64,000 nucleotides of DNA from Deltaproteobacteria bacterium (GCA_016208165.1 JACQYL010000119.1:947-64946), one strand, 5' to 3'. Shown: positions 34,664-43,348, numbered from the stretch's first letter. Numbers and translations are program-made. Notes: generated from the letters alone by a model not told the origin.

Positions 34664-35233
34664 CTATGCATCCGGTTTCCGGCACACCAACTGGGCCACG
34701 GCCCGGTCGGGGTTGCTCTTGATGCCTTCGAAATAGTGCAGCACTTCCCAGTCCCGGAACGCGTCTCGGAGTTCACCTGGTTTCAGCAGGAAATCGGGAT
34801 TGCGCGGTTTGCCGAAGCGGGCCTGGTCCACGGTGAAGGTCTCGTAGATCAGCACGCCGCCGGGCTTCAGCGCCTTTCGGATGCAGGGAAACAGAGGACG
34901 ATATAGGTATCTAAACACCAATACGGCTCCGTAGGTCTCCTCGGCCGGAATCGGAGGGTCTCCCTGTTCCAAATCGACCTGGTGAATTTCAATGGAAACG
35001 CCGTAGGTTCGAGCAAGCGATTCAGCCCTGGACAACGCCTCCCTCGAGACATCGCAGCAATGCACGGCGTGTCCCAGGCGGGCCGCCTCGATGCCGTTCC
35101 GGCAGTCCCCGCAGGCCAGATCCAGCACCGGACCGGGAAGCGGCTTCCCGCGAAACAGCCAAAGAAAATCGACCAGAAGCTCCGCCGCCTCCTGATCGGA
35201 ATGAGACGAAAGGCTTTCGTGTTCCAAGTTCAT
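34664..35233 (-). CDS. Class I SAM-dependent methyltransferase coupled to rtcA
   Basis: A 189-residue methyltransferase of the TehB/methyltransferase-25 type. Motif I is PVLDLACGDCRNGIEAARLG, followed by VHCCDVSREALSRAESLART and a later FRYLYRPLFPCIRKALKPGG (motif III region) and VLIYETFTVDQARFG. The ATG at 35233 overlaps the rtcA stop by four bases, so translation is coupled. The methyl acceptor is unknown; the place behind an RNA end-processing enzyme raises the idea of an RNA-related substrate, without direct proof. Confidence 0.87.
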   Translation of the reverse strand: MNLEHESLSSHSDQEAAELLVDFLWLFRGKPLPGPVLDLACGDCRNGIEAARLGHAVHCCDVSREALSRAESLARTYGVSIEIHQVDLEQGDPPIPAEETYGAVLVFRYLYRPLFPCIRKALKPGGVLIYETFTVDQARFGKPRNPDFLLKPGELRDAFRDWEVLHYFEGIKSNPDRAVAQLVCRKPDA

Positions 35234-36285
35234 CTCCCTGACCCGCCGGGCCGAAGGCCCACGCCCTCGATCTCGAGCAGATGGTCCTTGAGGTCCGTCC
35301 GGGCGCCCAGGATGCGTTCGACCAGCCAGCGATTGGATTCCACATGGTCCGTGACCGCGGGGATGCCGATTGCAGACGCGCCTTCCGCCAAAGCCGCAAA
35401 GAGTATGAGCTGGTCCGCCAGGTGCCTGTCCACCGCGCCACCGGACCGGATATCTTCCAACAGGTTCCGGACCACATTCCCGGCAATGGATTCGGATCTC
35501 CTTCCCCGTTTACCCGCCTGATCGGCGCCTATCAGCGCGCCGGTATCGCTCTCCGCCCATAAACACAAGGCCGCGCCTCTTTGCACGGCCGAATCGTCGT
35601 CCATCGTTTGGATCGCACCCACAAGTCCTGCCCGATCGAGCAGAGCGACACACTTTTCCGCCATGCGCTCGCTTACCCGCTGCGATGCGAGATGCGAGGA
35701 CAGGGCCATGCCCTCGACACGGTTGAACGTTCCCGGCTGGGTCAGCCGAAGCGGATCGAGTGTACTCGTCACCGGGCGAACGTCGAGCTGAATCTTGCCC
35801 TGCCCTTTGGGCACGTACCCCGGGCGAAGCATGGTCAGACCAATCTCGCCCCCCATTCGCCGCACCAGGGGTATGAGCGCATGCTGCATATGGAAACACG
35901 TAGGCGCGAAATCCTGGAACAGGCCTCCCGTAATCGTGAACCGGCACGTCTTCTCTGCAAAAAGCGCAAGAGGAATCAGGGTAAATGATAGCATGGTGGC
36001 GGACCCGGCCGTGCCGATGTCCCAGTCGAAGGATCCGCCTGAAATCGTCCGGCCCGGATGGTAGACGATCTCGCGGGACCCCACTTCGTCCCCCTGCAAT
36101 TGTCCGTTCGACAGCCGGGCGCAGGCGCGTACGGCCTGAAGGTGCTGGGGGCGGAGACCGGGTTTGTCCCTTCGAGCCCGGATGTTGAATACGCGCAGAG
36201 GTTCCCCCGTCAGTGAAGAGAGGGCCACCCCGTAACGCAGGATGGTTCCGCTTCCGGAATAGGTCGAGCCGTCGATGGCGATCAT
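35230..36285 (-). CDS. rtcA: RNA 3'-terminal phosphate cyclase
   Basis: A 351-residue enzyme that uses ATP to turn an RNA 3'-phosphate into a 2',3'-cyclic phosphate. It shows the family start MIAIDGSTYSGSGTILRYGV, RPQHLQAVRACARLSNG, GSREIVYHPG, a DIGTAGSATMLSFTLIPLAL stretch and the active-site HLADQLILFAAL (nucleophile His). The usual GEGGGQ glycine run near the start reads YSGSGT here, a small deviation. In many bacteria rtcA stands with rtcB under a sigma-54 regulator; here it stands instead with a methyltransferase. It begins just beyond the prophage remnant. Confidence 0.92.
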   Translation of the reverse strand: MIAIDGSTYSGSGTILRYGVALSSLTGEPLRVFNIRARRDKPGLRPQHLQAVRACARLSNGQLQGDEVGSREIVYHPGRTISGGSFDWDIGTAGSATMLSFTLIPLALFAEKTCRFTITGGLFQDFAPTCFHMQHALIPLVRRMGGEIGLTMLRPGYVPKGQGKIQLDVRPVTSTLDPLRLTQPGTFNRVEGMALSSHLASQRVSERMAEKCVALLDRAGLVGAIQTMDDDSAVQRGAALCLWAESDTGALIGADQAGKRGRRSESIAGNVVRNLLEDIRSGGAVDRHLADQLILFAALAEGASAIGIPAVTDHVESNRWLVERILGARTDLKDHLLEIEGVGLRPGGSGR

Positions 36286-36362
36286 ACGAAACGCGCTTTC
36301 CCCGACATGGTAGAGGCAAAAGATTTAATGAACCGTTGGGAGTGAATATACTACCGCGCCGC

Positions 36363-36590
36363 TCACACGGCAACCGAACCTCCGATCTCCCGCCAGAGCT
36401 GTTGGAGCCGGACCTGTCTTCGGTGTTGGCGGCGTTCCCCGACATCGAGCGTATTCAGGGCCCTTCGGATCCGGACGGCCCGGGCCCGGGCCTCCGTCTC
36501 CGAATCGTTGTCCTTCATACACCAGCGCGTGAGCGTATCGAGGCTCATGGAACCGCGCGCCGCTTCACCTGTGTAGGGTCGCTTAACCAT
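36363..36590 (-). CDS. Small phage-type hypothetical protein, 75 aa
   Basis: A 75-residue basic helical protein (SMSLDTLTRWCMKDNDSETE, then ERRQHRRQVRLQQLWREIGG). It overlaps the preceding HTH gene by eight bases and ends the minus-strand string that starts with the Gam gene. No family recognised. The compact overlapping layout is typical of phage early regions. Confidence 0.5.
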   Translation of the reverse strand: MVKRPYTGEAARGSMSLDTLTRWCMKDNDSETEARARAVRIRRALNTLDVGERRQHRRQVRLQQLWREIGGSVAV

Positions 36591-36984
36591 GTTGAATACC
36601 TCTCGTCCTTTTTCCGGGCAGTCCTCGCTTGATTTTCAGCCGCTTCTTGACCCGCCACACCGTTCCCTTGCCGACGCCCAGCAAACTCGATATCTGACGC
36701 TCCGTATAGCCGATGCGAAACATTTCCTCGACCTTCCCGTCCAACAGTCCTCCGTTTCGATGGTATTTCAGGTCGTAAGCCCAGATCAACGCATTTTCCA
36801 GGTTTTCCCGGCGGCGATACGTGTCCTGCGTCTTGCGTACGGTCATGGTCTGCGCATGAGTGCGTGTCCCGCTTTCTCGAGATTTCCCGCGAACGCCGTG
36901 GCGGGATAGTTCCGTCTCGATGAGTCCGCTGACGGACTGTAACTGAAGATCCACCACGAGCTGAAAAGGGTCGTTTAGTTCCAC
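36583..36984 (-). CDS. Phage-type HTH protein, 133 aa
   Basis: A 133-residue protein whose C-terminal third has a clear helix-turn-helix: YTERQISSLLGVGKGTVWRV followed by the basic KKRLKIKRGLPGKR. The first half is charged. Probably a DNA-binding regulator of the prophage remnant. Exact family not recognised. It lies between the zinc-ribbon gene and the 75-aa gene, same strand. Confidence 0.6.
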   Translation of the reverse strand: MELNDPFQLVVDLQLQSVSGLIETELSRHGVRGKSRESGTRTHAQTMTVRKTQDTYRRRENLENALIWAYDLKYHRNGGLLDGKVEEMFRIGYTERQISSLLGVGKGTVWRVKKRLKIKRGLPGKRTRGIQHG

Positions 36985-37077
36985 CTATTTCACCTGGTTC
37001 CTTTCCCCGTTTTTCGAACTGGTAAAGACCGACAATCTTGGGTTCCGTCTACATCGAAGACCGGATCCGGCACCGCT

Positions 37078-37626
37078 TCACGGCCGTTCCATGTCCTGGA
37101 GACCCTTTTTCACGGTATACAGGAGTTGGGCCTCGATCGTTCGGTATTCGCGATCCGCAATCCGGCGGATCCGTTCCAGCAGGTCCGGTTCCCCCGAAAA
37201 GTCCAATCGTACGGTGGAGGCGCGCCTCGATGCTTTCCGGGCGCGGAGAAGCCGCCCCATGCATTCACTGCATTTCCCGTTGATAACCTGACCGTTTTCC
37301 CGGACCATGGCCGGTTGTGCTCCGCACTGGGAACAAAGCTGTTGCGTCTCGTTCATCGTCCTTCCTCCGGATTGATTTTGTCGCCGAGATCCCCGATCCC
37401 TCGTCCGGATCGAGGGCCCTTGGTCGAGCGAACATACTTGCCCAAGAGCTTCCTTCATCGCTGCGGCGCTTCGATTTTTCAGGCCCTGGGGACAGTCGAC
37501 GCACTCAAGGTGCCGAGGCAATCCCTTCCAGTCTTTCAGGGTCTGGCGGATCAGGCACACGCTCTTCCTGAGCCGGCACTTCATCCGCTCACACAGCATC
37601 CATTCAAGATCAGCCGTTGCTTTCAT
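37078..37626 (-). CDS. Phage-type protein with Cys clusters (possibly two genes in one frame)
   Basis: One open frame of 182 codons. The first 60 residues have MLCERMKCRLRKSVC and ECVDCPQG, a likely zinc site. From residue 91 a second unit begins (MNETQQLCSQCGAQPAMVRE, then GKCSECMGRLLRARK) with another zinc ribbon and an Arc/CopG-like end (DLLERIRRIADREYRTIEAQ). A very good ribosome site, CCGGAGGAAGGACG, stands before that internal Met at 37356, and another, GAGGAA, before the first Met at 37626. So either a 182-residue protein or a 92-residue one with an own start is made, perhaps both. Confidence 0.55.
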   Translation of the reverse strand: MKATADLEWMLCERMKCRLRKSVCLIRQTLKDWKGLPRHLECVDCPQGLKNRSAAAMKEALGQVCSLDQGPSIRTRDRGSRRQNQSGGRTMNETQQLCSQCGAQPAMVRENGQVINGKCSECMGRLLRARKASRRASTVRLDFSGEPDLLERIRRIADREYRTIEAQLLYTVKKGLQDMERP

Positions 37627-37708
37627 TTTCGGGCTTCCTCTTTTCCGATGCGGTCCTGAACGCTCCCAAGCCGGGGCATGGAAGCCGCTCGCGGTCCTTC
37701 TTCCCGGA

Positions 37709-38233
37709 TCAGGCCGACAGGGCCAGTTTGTCCGAAACGGAATCCCGGCTCAGTTCATACCAGAAGGTTTCGAGTTCCATCCTTCCGGCTCCCACTTCCA
37801 TCAGTTTCTCATCGCTCCAACGATGCAGGGCTTCGCGGTCTAAATCCTCCCGAACGCGCACGGCCTCGACGAGACCCAAGCTTCTGACGCGGTCGAGCAC
37901 TTTCGCCCAGGTCCACTTGGGCTGCGGGTTGATCCGGATGGATCTCCTCCAGCCGAACGCTCCGAAAACGAGCTGTACGGTGCGCCGTTCGCGGAAGAGA
38001 CGTTCACGTTCGCAGGCGGCGAACAGGTTGAGACCGGCTTCGAGTTCCTGCAATCGCTGTCTCAATGGGGTGGCTTTGGTTAGGGCGTCGGACTTGAGTG
38101 CGTCGATGCGATCGCGAACCTCCCGGTCGATCTCCTCGAGCCCGGTCTGCAAACGACACATCTCTTTCAGTACCTGATTCGCTTCGCTCAGATCACGAAT
38201 GAGGACGGCCGGAGCCGGTTTGTTACGGGGCAT
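37709..38233 (-). CDS. gam: Mu Gam-like host-nuclease inhibitor
   Basis: A 174-residue protein of the Mu Gam type, which binds double-strand DNA ends and protects phage DNA from host exonucleases; related to Ku. Visible features are a long coiled N-terminal helix (MCRLQTGLEEIDREVRDRID, ALKSDALTKATPLRQRLQEL) and the family stretch RRTVQLVFGAFGWRRS followed by TWAKVLDRVRSLGL. The start at 38233 follows a perfect AAGGAGGTG; an upstream Met at 38281 has none. First gene of the minus-strand prophage string, driven by the promoter at 38335-38363. Confidence 0.85.
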   Translation of the reverse strand: MPRNKPAPAVLIRDLSEANQVLKEMCRLQTGLEEIDREVRDRIDALKSDALTKATPLRQRLQELEAGLNLFAACERERLFRERRTVQLVFGAFGWRRSIRINPQPKWTWAKVLDRVRSLGLVEAVRVREDLDREALHRWSDEKLMEVGAGRMELETFWYELSRDSVSDKLALSA

Positions 38234-38285
38234 GGGGGTCACCTCCTTGGAACGATAGGGCTGTGTTTTTTCTAAGAACAAAGAG

Positions 38286-38315
38286 TTGACGTCTAAGCTA
38301 CGAACGTGGTAGCAT
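38286..38315 (+). promoter_or_regulatory. Possible repressor promoter
   Basis: TTGACG at 38286-38291 and TAGCAT at 38310-38315 are separated by 18 bases and face the repressor gene at 38394. The -10 box is weak, so this is a suggestion. Confidence 0.35.
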
Positions 38316-38334
38316 TAGGTATACGTTGGAATCC

Positions 38335-38363
38335 ATTATGCCAGATTAGTGGATGTTCGTCAA
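38335..38363 (-). promoter_or_regulatory. Early promoter of the prophage remnant
   Basis: On the minus strand TTGACG (38358-38363) and CATAAT (38335-38340) are 17 bases apart, a near-consensus sigma-70 promoter reading toward the Gam gene. It lies 30 bases before the divergently transcribed repressor gene, as in an immunity region. Confidence 0.7.
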
Positions 38364-38393
38364 CGGATAAAGTGGTTTTTCGTGGACTAACCG

Positions 38394-39194
38394 ATGAACA
38401 CACAGACAAACGGAGCCTATATGGACCGTCGTCCGGCGCCGGAACAGTCCGACCCTCGCGGGCGGAGCCCCGATGTCCTGTCCGGGGATTTTACCGATGA
38501 AAGCCTTAGTTCCATAGGAGACAGGCTTCGGATGGCCTGGAAAGGATCCGGGTTGACCCAACAGGAGTTCGCCGACCGCATCGGTATCGAGAAGTCTACA
38601 TTTAACAACTACATTATAGGCAAACGTGTACCTAAAACCACGACCTTATTACGTTTGAATACCATTTTCCATGTCCGTCCCGGATGGATGCTGACCGGAA
38701 AAGGCTCCATGTACGAGGAAGGACCCAAGGGCGACGACCGGTTCTTCTTTGTCCCGCTCATGGAATCCCGGGTTACGGCCGGTCCTGAGGGGGAGTTGCT
38801 GTGCGAGGAGATCTCCGACGAGTACCCCTTTCAGCAATGGTGGATTCAGAAACTGGTGGGCAAGGACCCCCAGCGGCAGAAAGCCCTCTGTCTGGTCCGG
38901 GTGCGGGGCGATTCCATGATCCCCACCATCAACCCCAATGAAACGATTCTGGTGGACACCAGTGAAAACGAACGGTCCCAGATTCGACCCGGGAAAATAT
39001 ACCTCGTCCGGCAGCCGGATGGGGGAGTGTCCGTGAAACGGCTGGTGCTCAACGAGAAGCCGGGACGTCCGTCCCTGATTTCCATGTCCGACAACCCGTC
39101 CTTCCAGCCCTTCGAAATCGAACTGGAGGGAGATAAAGGCGTGACCTATTACGTGCTCGGCAGGGTTCGGTGGGTGGGCAAAGAGATCGACTGA
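38394..39194 (+). CDS. Phage repressor, XRE HTH + S24 peptidase
   Basis: A 266-residue CI/LexA-type repressor. An XRE helix-turn-helix (LTQQEFADRIGIEKSTFNNY, with IIGKRVPKTTTLLRLNTIF) lies at about residues 50-95. The C-terminal S24 domain has the nucleophile Ser in RGDSMIPTINPNE and the general-base Lys in SVKRLVLNEK, so self-cleavage on DNA damage is expected. ATG at 38394 has no clear ribosome site; the in-frame ATG at 38421 has GGAG five bases before it and may be the true start. It is divergent from the Gam string, the classic lysogeny-control layout. Confidence 0.85.
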   Translation: MNTQTNGAYMDRRPAPEQSDPRGRSPDVLSGDFTDESLSSIGDRLRMAWKGSGLTQQEFADRIGIEKSTFNNYIIGKRVPKTTTLLRLNTIFHVRPGWMLTGKGSMYEEGPKGDDRFFFVPLMESRVTAGPEGELLCEEISDEYPFQQWWIQKLVGKDPQRQKALCLVRVRGDSMIPTINPNETILVDTSENERSQIRPGKIYLVRQPDGGVSVKRLVLNEKPGRPSLISMSDNPSFQPFEIELEGDKGVTYYVLGRVRWVGKEID

Positions 39195-39350
39195 CCGCGA
39201 GAAGCTCCCACTTCTCTCCGAAAGATCCGTCCGGCCCAAATCTTCATAAACCCTTCCATAGATGCGCGGTTTCAGGCATACTCGTGGTAAACATGAAAAC
39301 CGGGAGGTACACCGGTTTGTTCCATCAGAGAGACCTATAGCGCATCGGTC

Positions 39351-39370
39351 GGGTTACGCTCGCTAACCCA
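39351..39370. repeat. REP-like element, second related copy
   Basis: GGGTTA, a short GC-rich core and TAACCC form a hairpin similar to the element at 5661-5700. It lies in the 39195-39481 interval, which holds no gene I can support. Confidence 0.45.
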
Positions 39371-39481
39371 AGCCTCGCTTCTGCTCCGTATTTCGGAACG
39401 GAATCACCGGAAAAAGCATCAAAGGAACCGGGTTATGGTGGTAGAAAAGGAAATCTGTGCGAATCGGCGAGGAGAAGTAGC

Positions 39482-40369
39482 GTGGCGCGAGTGAAGGCAA
39501 ACGGGATCGAGATCGAATTCGACACCTTCGGCTACGGCGGCGCGCGTCCGTTGCTGCTCATCATGGGGCTTGCCGGCCAATTGGTGGCTTGGCCCGTTGA
39601 ATTCTGTGAAAAGCTGGTCGCGAGAGGTCATTTTGTCATTCGTTTTGACAACCGCGACGTAGGACTTTCCACGAAAATGGAGGATGCCGGTCTGCCCAGG
39701 GTTATGGCCGCCCTGGGCCAATACAGGAACGGCCGGCCGGTGAATGCGCCTTACACCCTGTCCGACATGGCCTTGGACGCTATTGGATTGATGGACGCCC
39801 TGGGGATCGAGAGGGCCCACGTCTGCGGCCTGTCCATGGGCGGGATGATCGTACAGACCATGGCCGGCACTCACCCGGAACGGGTCCGGAGCCTCATTTC
39901 CATGGAATGCGGCACGGGCGATCCCACGCTGCCTCCTCCGTCCCCCGAGGCCATACGGGCCATGATGAGCCCGCCGCCGCAGGATCGAACCGGCAACATC
40001 GAGCACATGGTGGGCGTCATGCGAGCCTTTTCCGGTGGGTCGCCATTGTTTGACGCAAACGTGGAACGCCATGCGGCGGAACTGTCCTACGACCGGTCTT
40101 TCTACCCGGTCGGCTTTGCCCGCCAATTGACGGCCATATACGCTTCTGGAAATCGCACGCAGCAACTCGGCTCGGTGAGCGCCCCTACGTTGGTGATTCA
40201 CGGGGCGGCCGATCCTCTGGCGCCCCTCGAGCACGGCAAAGCCACGGCTGCCGCCATAAACGGCGCCAAACTGTTCGTGATTCAAGGCCTGGGCCACGGC
40301 ATTTCTTATCCCGCGCTATGGGATACGATAGTGGATGAGATAGCGGCGCATACGGCAAGGGCTTCCTGA
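39482..40369 (+). CDS. Alpha/beta hydrolase
   Basis: A 295-residue serine hydrolase of the alpha/beta fold: LLLIMGLAGQLVAWP (oxyanion hole region), FDNRDVGLSTKMED, nucleophile elbow VCGLSMGGMIVQTM, acid in IHGAADPLAPLEHG and His in GLGHGISYP. The family pattern recalls AB-hydrolases of the lipase/esterase 'FDNRD' group. GAGGAG lies seven bases before the GTG start at 39482. It stands just after the prophage remnant and 50 bases before the arylsulfotransferase-like gene, so it may share a transcript with it. Confidence 0.88.
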   Translation: MARVKANGIEIEFDTFGYGGARPLLLIMGLAGQLVAWPVEFCEKLVARGHFVIRFDNRDVGLSTKMEDAGLPRVMAALGQYRNGRPVNAPYTLSDMALDAIGLMDALGIERAHVCGLSMGGMIVQTMAGTHPERVRSLISMECGTGDPTLPPPSPEAIRAMMSPPPQDRTGNIEHMVGVMRAFSGGSPLFDANVERHAAELSYDRSFYPVGFARQLTAIYASGNRTQQLGSVSAPTLVIHGAADPLAPLEHGKATAAAINGAKLFVIQGLGHGISYPALWDTIVDEIAAHTARAS

Positions 40370-40419
40370 TCGATCGGACGTTTTTGGGCAGGATCGCACT
40401 AGCGTTAAGGAGAATATCT

Positions 40420-42495
40420 ATGAAAAAGCTCTTCACGATCGCGGCGTTGTGTCTGTGCTGGACCATGACGACGGACGTTGTTCATGGCTATGAAGCATTG
40501 CGAGGGCCGACGGAGTTGCTTCATTGGGACGAAGCAAGAGCCTACAACGGATATACGTTGTTTGCATCCGCCGGACGAACGTTCCTCATCGATATGTCGG
40601 GAAGCCTGGTCAATCAATGGCCCATAGGAATCAATCCCCGGCTGTTGGAGAACGGTCACCTTTTGTCCGCCGTCACCGACGAGACGCTTGGGCTGAAAGG
40701 TTTCCAGGAGCTGGATTGGGAGGGAAACCTTATCTGGGAGTATTGGGAGCGGCGCGAAGAGTACGATCCCCATCACGATTTCATTCGCATTTTCAATACG
40801 AAACTCAATGCCTATACCACGCTGTACATCGCCAACAAATCCATAACCCACGACGAAGCCATCGCGGCGGGATGCGACCCGGCTCACGGCCCTTACGACG
40901 GCTCCCAGATGGACGCCGTTGTTGAAGTGGATATGCAGGGTAATATCGTGTGGGAATGGTGGTTCTTCGATCATGTGGTTCAGGACGTCGATCCGAGCAA
41001 GGCGAATTACGTAGGCGCCGGCAAGAGTATGGCGGACTATCCGGGAAGAATTAACATCAATCTTCCCGGACGATGGTTGAAAAGGGACTGGCTGCACTGC
41101 AATGCGATGGATCATAACGGTGCGTCGGACCAGATTGTGATCAATTCCGTGCAGGGCGAATTCTATGTGATCGACCACGGAAACACGTTCATTCCGGGCA
41201 ACGCGGCGGGGAGCATTGCCCTGGCCGCCGGGCCCGACGGGGATTTCCTGTATCGATTTGGGGATCCGGCTCGATACCGGCAGGGCTCGCCGCCTTCCAT
41301 ACTCGAAGATTGGACGGCTTCGACCACGGGTCACAAGCAGATCGGAGGGTCACACAGTGTTCAATGGATCAGGCCGGGCCTGCCGGGGGAGGGACATTTC
41401 CTGGTTTTTAACAACGGACAGTACCTCTTTGAAAGGACTCCTCAATCCTACATCTTCGAAATCAACGGGTTTCTGGACGCGGACCTAAAAGACACGGGAA
41501 ATTATGTGAACCCGCCCGACGCCGGTTACTATACGTGGACAACGAACAGCAGGGATACTCATAAGCAGCCCAAACAAATGTCCAATCAGATCGTCTGGAT
41601 CTATCATGCCAAGAGCAACCAGAGTTTTTTCAGTCACATCGCTTCCGGCTGCCAGCGGCTTCCCAACGGGAACACGCTGATTTGCGCCTCGACGGAGGGG
41701 CATATGTTCGAAGTCACTCCCCAAGGCGACATTGTATGGGAATATATCAATCCGGTCACCCTTTACGAGGTTTTGGCCGAGATCGTCGATAACGCCCCCA
41801 TGTTCAATACGGCGTTCAGAGCCTACCGTTACGGACCGGATCATCCGGCGCTTGCGGGACGAGACCTGACGCCAAGAGGCTCCATCACGTCATTAAGCAG
41901 GAAACAGGCTGTGGATGGAATCTGGCGCAGCTCCAATGAAGATGTCTTGATTGTTCAGAAGTACACGGAGAGCGACTTCCTCTGTCTGAGGATCTCGGAT
42001 GGGTGGAAACTCATTCCATTTCGCATCAGCCGATTGGAAGACGGCCTCTATGAGGGGGACGACATCGCGGCAAGCGGAAACTCTTATCATCTCCGGATGA
42101 CCTTCACCTCGTCCGGCAACGCTACGTATACGTTCACCGAAGGGAACACCGGATTCCAGGAGACCCACGCCATGAACCTGGAGTCTAAAGCTCAAACAAA
42201 AGCCGATGCGGACGGCATCTGGAAAAGCACGTCCCAACCGATCCAGAATTTCTGCTACCAGAGTTATGACAACGGCAGCGCCCTGCTTCTGAGAAGCCCG
42301 GACGGCTTTTCGTGCGAGATTTTCCAAGGTTCGGAGGTTACATCATCCCTGTTCCAGGGTTATGATATGTTCACACCGCAGGCGGCGTCGGTGGAGTTCT
42401 CCTTTACCGACCATGCCGGGGGAACGATCACACGTCGCTCCGCGGACGGCGGGCAGCAGACCTGGACGGTGATCAGGCTGGTGGGGGCTCAGTGA
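40420..42495 (+). CDS. Exported aryl-sulfate sulfotransferase-like protein with extra C-terminal region
   Basis: A 691-residue exported protein. The ATG at 40420 follows AAGGAGAAT and opens a signal peptide ending near VVHG/YE. Residues about 25-490 resemble the beta-propeller arylsulfotransferases: AYNGYTLFASAGRTFLIDM, repeated GNIVWEWW-type blades, DWLHCNAMDHNGASDQIVIN and RLPNGNTLICASTEGHMFEV. Such enzymes move sulfate between phenols without PAPS. The last 190 residues do not belong to the propeller and have beta-rich, repeat-like texture (SADGIW-type: DGIWRSSNEDVLIV and DGIWKSTSQPIQNF). The usual DsbA/DsbB-like helpers are not adjacent. Function by similarity; substrate unknown. Confidence 0.82.
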   Translation: MKKLFTIAALCLCWTMTTDVVHGYEALRGPTELLHWDEARAYNGYTLFASAGRTFLIDMSGSLVNQWPIGINPRLLENGHLLSAVTDETLGLKGFQELDWEGNLIWEYWERREEYDPHHDFIRIFNTKLNAYTTLYIANKSITHDEAIAAGCDPAHGPYDGSQMDAVVEVDMQGNIVWEWWFFDHVVQDVDPSKANYVGAGKSMADYPGRININLPGRWLKRDWLHCNAMDHNGASDQIVINSVQGEFYVIDHGNTFIPGNAAGSIALAAGPDGDFLYRFGDPARYRQGSPPSILEDWTASTTGHKQIGGSHSVQWIRPGLPGEGHFLVFNNGQYLFERTPQSYIFEINGFLDADLKDTGNYVNPPDAGYYTWTTNSRDTHKQPKQMSNQIVWIYHAKSNQSFFSHIASGCQRLPNGNTLICASTEGHMFEVTPQGDIVWEYINPVTLYEVLAEIVDNAPMFNTAFRAYRYGPDHPALAGRDLTPRGSITSLSRKQAVDGIWRSSNEDVLIVQKYTESDFLCLRISDGWKLIPFRISRLEDGLYEGDDIAASGNSYHLRMTFTSSGNATYTFTEGNTGFQETHAMNLESKAQTKADADGIWKSTSQPIQNFCYQSYDNGSALLLRSPDGFSCEIFQGSEVTSSLFQGYDMFTPQAASVEFSFTDHAGGTITRRSADGGQQTWTVIRLVGAQ

Positions 42496-42651
42496 CAGCC
42501 GTTCGCCGGCTCGCGTGCGTTCTCTGCAACGCATGGCGCAGCGGCTAAGCGTGTGGGGTTTCGAACCGCACCCGACGTTTCGGTCTTTGCTTCTCTGCAC
42601 AGGGACAGGATATAAACCTGTCCGAACGAATTAGAAAGAGAGGTAAGTCAC

Positions 42652-43269
42652 ATGAAAGCCGAACATATTCTATCGAGTGAAGATTTCAAGAAATGCGCCG
42701 ACTTCCATGGCCACGTCTGCCCGGGCCTGGCGATCGGTTACCGGGTCGCCAAGGCCGGCCTGGATTGGCTCGAGGAGCACCGTTCCATGGACGAGGAATT
42801 GGTGGCCATTGTCGAGACCGATGCCTGCGGCGTGGACGCCATTCAGGTCCTGACCGGATGCACGTTCGGTAAAGGCAATCTGATCTACGAAGACGTCGGC
42901 AAGCAGGCCTTCACCTTGTTGGGCCGAAAAGCGGGAAAAGGCGTCCGGGCCGCTCTGAAGCCCGGCGTGCCCCACCGTGGTGACCGGCACTGGGAGCTGA
43001 TGGACAAAGTCAGGAACGAGACGGCCTCCGAGAAAGAGCTGAAGGAGTTTAACGATTCCCGACAACAGGCCATCCATGAAATCCTTTCCATGCCTTTGGA
43101 AAAGCTGCTGAACATGGAGGCCGTCGAAGTTCCATTACCTTCCAAGGCTCGCATCGAGCCCTCCGTCATCTGTGACGGGTGCGGTGAGCCGACCATGGCC
43201 TCCAAACTGGTGAATGCGGAGGGCCGCAAACTCTGCAGAACGTGCTACGATAAAGCATTAGCAGGGTAG
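42652..43269 (+). CDS. FmdE family protein with zinc ribbon
   Basis: A 205-residue protein of the formylmethanofuran dehydrogenase subunit E family. The N-terminal domain has KCADFHGHVCPGLAIGYRVA and IVETDACGVDAIQVLTGCTF with metal-binding Cys and His; the C-terminal 40 residues are a zinc ribbon (CDGCGEPTMASKLV, CRTCYDKALAG). In sulfate reducers such proteins occur alone, without methanofuran chemistry, and are thought to serve in molybdenum or other metal-cofactor handling. GAGAGGTAAGTCAC precedes the ATG. The 156 bases upstream show no RNA structure I can name. Confidence 0.88.
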   Translation: MKAEHILSSEDFKKCADFHGHVCPGLAIGYRVAKAGLDWLEEHRSMDEELVAIVETDACGVDAIQVLTGCTFGKGNLIYEDVGKQAFTLLGRKAGKGVRAALKPGVPHRGDRHWELMDKVRNETASEKELKEFNDSRQQAIHEILSMPLEKLLNMEAVEVPLPSKARIEPSVICDGCGEPTMASKLVNAEGRKLCRTCYDKALAG

Positions 43270-43348
43270 TCAATCCGACGGCGGACTCCCGACGTTCAGC
43301 CATGGGGACAAGCGCGGCTTGGAAGGAATCGACCATAAGAGCGGACGA

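Noticed and set aside
42530-42570. tRNA-like text (AGCGGCTAAG and GGTTTCGAACC)
   Set aside because: The pieces do not fold into a cloverleaf with proper acceptor and anticodon stems.
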